Below are positions 60,501 through 64,000 of a stretch of DNA of 64,000 nt, piece after piece. A program made the translations under genes and the position numbers. Source of the DNA: Oenanthe sinensis (lineage: Eukaryota > Streptophyta > Magnoliopsida > Apiales > Apiaceae); assembly GCA_028671895.1 (NCBI GenBank), contig CM053804.1, forward strand, positions 3,105,001 to 3,169,000, written 5' to 3'. Position 1 is the first letter of the stretch. Each line of letters begins with the position of its first letter. The notes under the pieces are model-generated. The model did no database searches. It saw only the letters and a list, made by a program, of their open reading frames with translations, and was not told where the DNA came from.

Positions 60501-63481
60501 TCACACTGAAATCTAAATTGTTTTGATCAATTTAGGAAACAACGTTATGTATACGGAACTATACTAGACAGCATTGCAAAGATCACTGGGATTGTAAAAT
60601 TTGATTTGCACATGGAACCAGAGACTGGAAAAAGAAAGCTAGAAGTTGGAGGAAATGTACAAGGTATTTTTGATCTCGGGGCTGGTAGATTTGGTTCGGA
60701 GGCCATCTTTGTCCCTCGCCAGCTAGGCACTACTTCTGAAGAAGATGATGGCTTCTTGATTCATTTTGTACATGATGAGAATACCGGGTAATTGACTGTC
60801 CCTCTTTTTAAGATTGAAATTGTATCTGTTAATATTTTTTTCTACAAACTGATGTACTGACTATAAAATGTTAGGTAGTCTTTGTCTCTGTTATTGGTAA
60901 ATTCTATCATATATGAGGCCTATAACCGAAGTCTCTTCAGGTAATAAAAACAAAAAAAAAGTATCATGCATACATTGTCTTTGGTTGATGGAATAATTTG
61001 CAAGCCACATGTGTATATTTACCTGTTTATATGGCTTTCTTGAAAGTTTAGCTTCAAATTATCAGTCGCCTTCTTATCCTTTATGCTAATATACCATTGC
61101 AACATATTTGCGTAAATAAATATTCTGCATGCTTGACACATGCAAAAAGTCGAGTGACAGATTAAGAAATGGAGGGAGTAATCAGCATCTCAATAACATC
61201 AGACTCAACAAGTCAACAATCATTTATGTTAACGAGATGCATGTATATACTAATGACTACTCGTTCAGTCTATTTAATTGAAGGATTAACCTTACTACCC
61301 GCACAAGTACTTTCTGAAAGAAGATAAACAGATTTGAAAATTTCAAAACACAAGATGTCAAATAGGTGAAGGCATGCAGCAGTGCTTTTTGAGTTTTACC
61401 TCTGAGTTTCTGTTTGGGGCTTTCAGTTTCTGGTTGTTAAAAGAATTGTAGCCGTCTTAGTAACCTAGTATTGGTACCACGAGGATACAGGAGAGACGAT
61501 TAAGAGAAGCCTACATAACTACTAGTATTATGTGCTTTGCAGAAACATGTTACAATATTTATTTGCTTATTTGCAAGCAGTTACAAGATTAAAAATTATA
61601 CCTTCTCTAGAATGTCCAAGTGAACTAACAATTACTTGATATTTAAAGATCACAGAGTTCTGTAACCAGTCATGCTTATTCATTGTAAGTAGCAATATTT
61701 TGCCTCACTCTTCTTGATACTATTGTATCTGTGTTCGTCAAGAATCAAACAGGTGCTAGCTACTGTGGCACCGACCACAGTATATTTATCTAGCAAACAA
61801 ACTTTAAATGAATTCCTCACATGCCATAACATGCTCATCCTTTTCTTTGGCTACCTGTGCAGAAAATCAGCAGCAAATATAATTGATGCAAAAACAATGT
61901 CACCTGATCCCGTTGCAGTTGTTGAATTACCGCACAGAGTTCCATATGGATTTCATGCTTTATTTGTGACTGAGGTCAGTAGTTTCTTAATATCCTTGCA
62001 TCTTTCATATCATTTCCACCTGCATCACCATTCCTTTAAAGGAAGCACGGCCTTAGATTGCATATACTAATTTCAGTTATTCTAAAGAATACTTAAAAAT
62101 ATTATATGTCTTCATTTGCATTTGTTCTACCACTAGTCCACTGCTCCCTCCGTCCCTATTTACGTGTCCATTTTAGAAAAATTACATATTAATAAAAAGT
62201 TAGTTTCCGATATTTTTTTTCCGACAGCATCGTGAGAATGGATACGAAAAAAATATTTTCATTTCCAGTATCCTTCTTTTATTTTTTTTCATTAGGAAAT
62301 TCAATCTTTCTATAATTATAACAGAAAATCTACATAGAAATTATAAGAATTTATAAAGGTATTTTTTATCAATGATAAAATTTTCCCATCCATACCCCTA
62401 ATTATTGTCTTGGAAAATGACAATCTAACTAAGTTTTAAATGAACCAAACTTTGGAAATAATAAATATTAGGATAATTTTGGAAGATTATCATTATATTT
62501 GTTTTGAAAATAGAAATGGACATGTATTTAGAGACAAAATTTATTTTGAAAGTTGACATGTAAAAGGGGGCGGAGGGGGTATAATTTATCATAGATTTTT
62601 CAACCTATTCGTCTTAATATATAGTGGACTAGTGGTGGTTGTTTCAATTCTTGCCTTAAACTATTCAGTTTTCTTATAATATTATCTCACCTAAAGAACA
62701 AAATATACTACTTCCATTTTCTTCATTTTAAAAAAACTACGCATATTAAAAAAATGTTTGTTGATTAAATTTTTTCATGAGTATCGTAATTATTATCTTA
62801 AAAAGGGAGAATTAAACCAATATAAAAAACAGTGTCAAATTTTGAAAATAATAAATATAGAGATAATTATGCAAAATATTATATTTCTTTCGATATTTTG
62901 GAAGATTATCTCTAAATTTACTTTGAAAATAGAAATTAACATTTATTTAGAGATAAAATTTATTTTAAAAATGGACAAATGTAAAAGACATGAAATGAGT
63001 ATTACTACACGGATTCGGTAACTAATTTTCTTAGAGCAAGTCCATTAACTTATCTCAATGAACTCCTAAACTCAAACCTAGGGACATTAAATGGTGCTCC
63101 AACATTATTTTCATTCCCAAATTCCTAGTCATCCCCTATTTTTAGGGATCCTCTAGTCATCCTTTATTTCATTTTTATGAATAAAAAATTCATTGGAGTT
63201 GACATACAAAATCAATTATCTAAATTACTAGTATTCATTATTTTATAATATTTATATGTAATCAACTAAGATACTATTTGATTTGTTCTTAACAAGCCAC
63301 CGTTCTTCATATTCAGATTAATTTTTAATAAGTTAAATTGACCTAATAACTGTTTTCATTGCATCCCGGTAGTATGGCTATGATTACCATTTTCAAATAT
63401 TCGGTTAATCAATTTTCAAACATGGGTCTTATTCTCTGTTTGCCTCTTTGTAAACAGGAACAACTTCGAGAACAAGCCTAA
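51541..63481 (+). CDS. CCD1: Carotenoid cleavage dioxygenase 1 (9,10(9',10')-cleaving), copy B
   Basis: Iron(II)-dependent dioxygenase that cleaves carotenoids and apocarotenoids, giving C13 volatiles such as ionones; usually cytosolic, and no transit peptide is seen. Fourteen exons: 51541-51765, 55641-55711, 55905-55919, 57130-57241, 58013-58112, 58277-58339, 58752-58862, 58938-59122, 59321-59459, 59930-60041, 60135-60236, 60536-60787, 61863-61974, 63458-63481. Phases all agree, giving 540 residues (family about 540-550). The four iron ligands are in place: H225 (FTAHPK), H273 (MMHDFA), H339 (FIFHNA) and H527 (YGFHAL). Exon 3 is a 15-base microexon (FDGDG). The 3.9-kb first intron and intron 4 hold retroelement remnants. 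It looks intact. Which substrate it prefers cannot be read from sequence. Confidence 0.95.
52160..53283 (-). repeat. Probable solo LTR (Ty3/gypsy type) in CCD1-B intron 1
   Basis: On the minus strand the right edge reads TGTAATATCCCGTATTTTT, a common start of plant Tekay/Del-type LTRs, and the left edge near 52160 ends GTAATAGTTACA. No internal gag or pol is seen, so it may be a solo LTR. Target duplications were not found, so the left edge is uncertain. Confidence 0.5.
54343..54516 (+). repeat. 37-bp direct repeat in CCD1-B intron 1
   Basis: The block 'tcatttattacaaccta' to 'tagctactgt' occurs at about 54343-54380 and again at 54480-54516. The same motif occurs once in intron 1 of copy A (near 43914), so B has duplicated ancestral intron sequence next to the retroelement insertion. 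Confidence 0.7.
54381..55160. repeat. Retroelement-derived repeat, copy 2, in CCD1-B intron 1
   Basis: It begins with CACCTAGAGGGGGTGAATAG, a phrase typical of SIRE-type Copia LTRs, and runs through blocks also present at 7600-8515 to 'tgttatcatcaaaatt' near 55100. Copy A of CCD1 has no such segment in intron 1, while the bases on either side resemble copy A's intron, so this is an insertion made after the duplication or lost from A. Confidence 0.6.
57412..57697 (+). mobile_element. TRIM-like miniature LTR element cluster in CCD1-B intron 4
   Basis: An LTR-like tail (to 57466, ending CTAACA) is followed at once by TGGTATCAGAG (57467-57477), the standard initiator-tRNA-Met primer site. Then comes an 80-base repeat TGTTAGAATATAATATTATA...AACTTAACA (57486-57565), a purine tract AGTGAGGGGGAA (57609-57620), and a second copy of the repeat (57621-57697). 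LTR, primer site and polypurine tract with almost no interior is the pattern of a TRIM element. No coding sequence. Confidence 0.6.
62144..62579. mobile_element. Stowaway-like element in CCD1-B intron 13
   Basis: Left end CTCCCTCCGTCCC and right end GGGGGCGGAGGGGG are inverted Stowaway-type repeats. The right side has TA but the left does not, so the left edge may be worn. Confidence 0.6.
63034..63130 (+). mobile_element. MITE fragment in CCD1-B intron 13
   Basis: TTA followed by GAGCAAGTCCATT matches the end of the Tourist-like element in SMT1 intron 1. No opposite end is found nearby, so only a fragment remains and its right edge is arbitrary. Confidence 0.4.
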
Positions 63482-64000
63482 CTGGAGATTCACAAAAACT
63501 TGATGTTTGCAGCAAATTGTTGTACACAAATCCTTGTACACTTCATAGTATAAATATTCAGTGTAATAACGTTTCTTTAGAGCGTCTATTGGGTTGGGAT
63601 GTCAAGTTTATGTGACATGACATTCTTGATTGTCTTCTATTCGAATTTTAAGGATATCAAAATAGATAAAAGTCAATATTCGATAAAATATGTACAACTT
63701 TTACTTTTTTTTTATTATATCTCTTTTTTTATATATTTATCCAATAATTATTTATTGATTATCATTCTATTCGAGTTCTAAAGGTACCAAGAATTTTAAG
63801 GGTGCCAAGATGGTACCAAAATTGATAAAAGTCAATATTTGATAAATTATGTATAACTTTTACCTTTATTATTATGTCTTTTTTTATATATTTATTCAAT
63901 AATTATTTATTGAGTGCGATTGAATAACTTAAGAGCAAGTCCAGCGCAAGGGACTCCTTGCCTTGGGACTAGCAAAATGTCTTAATTACTTGAACCAAGC
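63482..64000. repeat. Downstream flank with duplicated AT-rich unit and MITE ends
   Basis: After the CCD1-B stop there is a duplicated segment: 'gataaaagtcaatatt' to 'acttttac' at about 63665-63705 recurs at about 63824-63862, followed both times by 'ttatatatttat' and 'aataattatttattga'. The sequence TTA-GAGCGTCTATTGGG at 63577 and TAA-GAGCAAGTCCAGC at 63930 look like MITE ends; the second continues past the window. Confidence 0.5.

Overview
The window is nuclear DNA from a flowering plant, most likely a eudicot. It is AT-rich, its genes carry many GT-AG introns, and it holds plant gene families (SMT1-type sterol methyltransferase, REM-like B3 proteins, CHX antiporter, CCD1 dioxygenase) among LTR retrotransposons, hAT and Tourist/Stowaway miniature elements and an apparent mitochondrial DNA insert. 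The species cannot be fixed from the sequence alone.

Layout, left to right. (1) 1-7454: a decayed Ty3/gypsy retrotransposon of the Tat lineage on the minus strand (LTR, primer site, gag, protease, reverse transcriptase, two RNase H domains, only the zinc-binding start of integrase). An antisense, intron-bearing gene of its own lies at 192-2111 on the plus strand. (2) 7455-10173: intergenic, with retroelement debris. (3) 10174-14300: a tandem pair of B3-domain genes, the first a three-B3 pseudogene and the second an intact two-B3 gene of 260 codons. (4) 14873-19827, minus: a complete 13-exon cycloartenol C-24 methyltransferase (SMT1), with a Tourist-like MITE in intron 1. (5) 19828-24244: a Stowaway MITE, a probable mitochondrial DNA insert with an rrn18-like piece, and the TOP2 promoter. 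(6) 24245-30891: a complete 19-exon DNA topoisomerase II of 1492 residues. (7) 32476-36825: two pseudogenes, an anthocyanidin-reductase-like gene split by a hAT element and a gutted CHX antiporter. (8) 37449-40008, minus: RNA polymerase II subunit RPB11, for which one coding exon could not be found. (9) 41854-42698: a second hAT element containing exon-like sequence. (10) 42871-63481: two tandem CCD1-type carotenoid cleavage dioxygenase genes; copy A is broken by frameshifts and stops, copy B (540 residues) is intact although its introns hold several retroelement remnants. The last 500 bases hold MITE ends and a local duplication.

There are no operons here. The intact genes serve separate jobs: sterol synthesis (SMT1), chromosome topology (TOP2), transcription (RPB11, B3 factor) and apocarotenoid formation (CCD1). 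The common theme is gene duplication followed by loss of one copy (B3 pair, CCD1 pair) and repeated insertion of non-autonomous elements close to or inside genes. Gene models were built by hand from homology, splice-site consensus and codon-phase bookkeeping; the phases close exactly for SMT1, TOP2, CCD1-B and the intact B3 gene.
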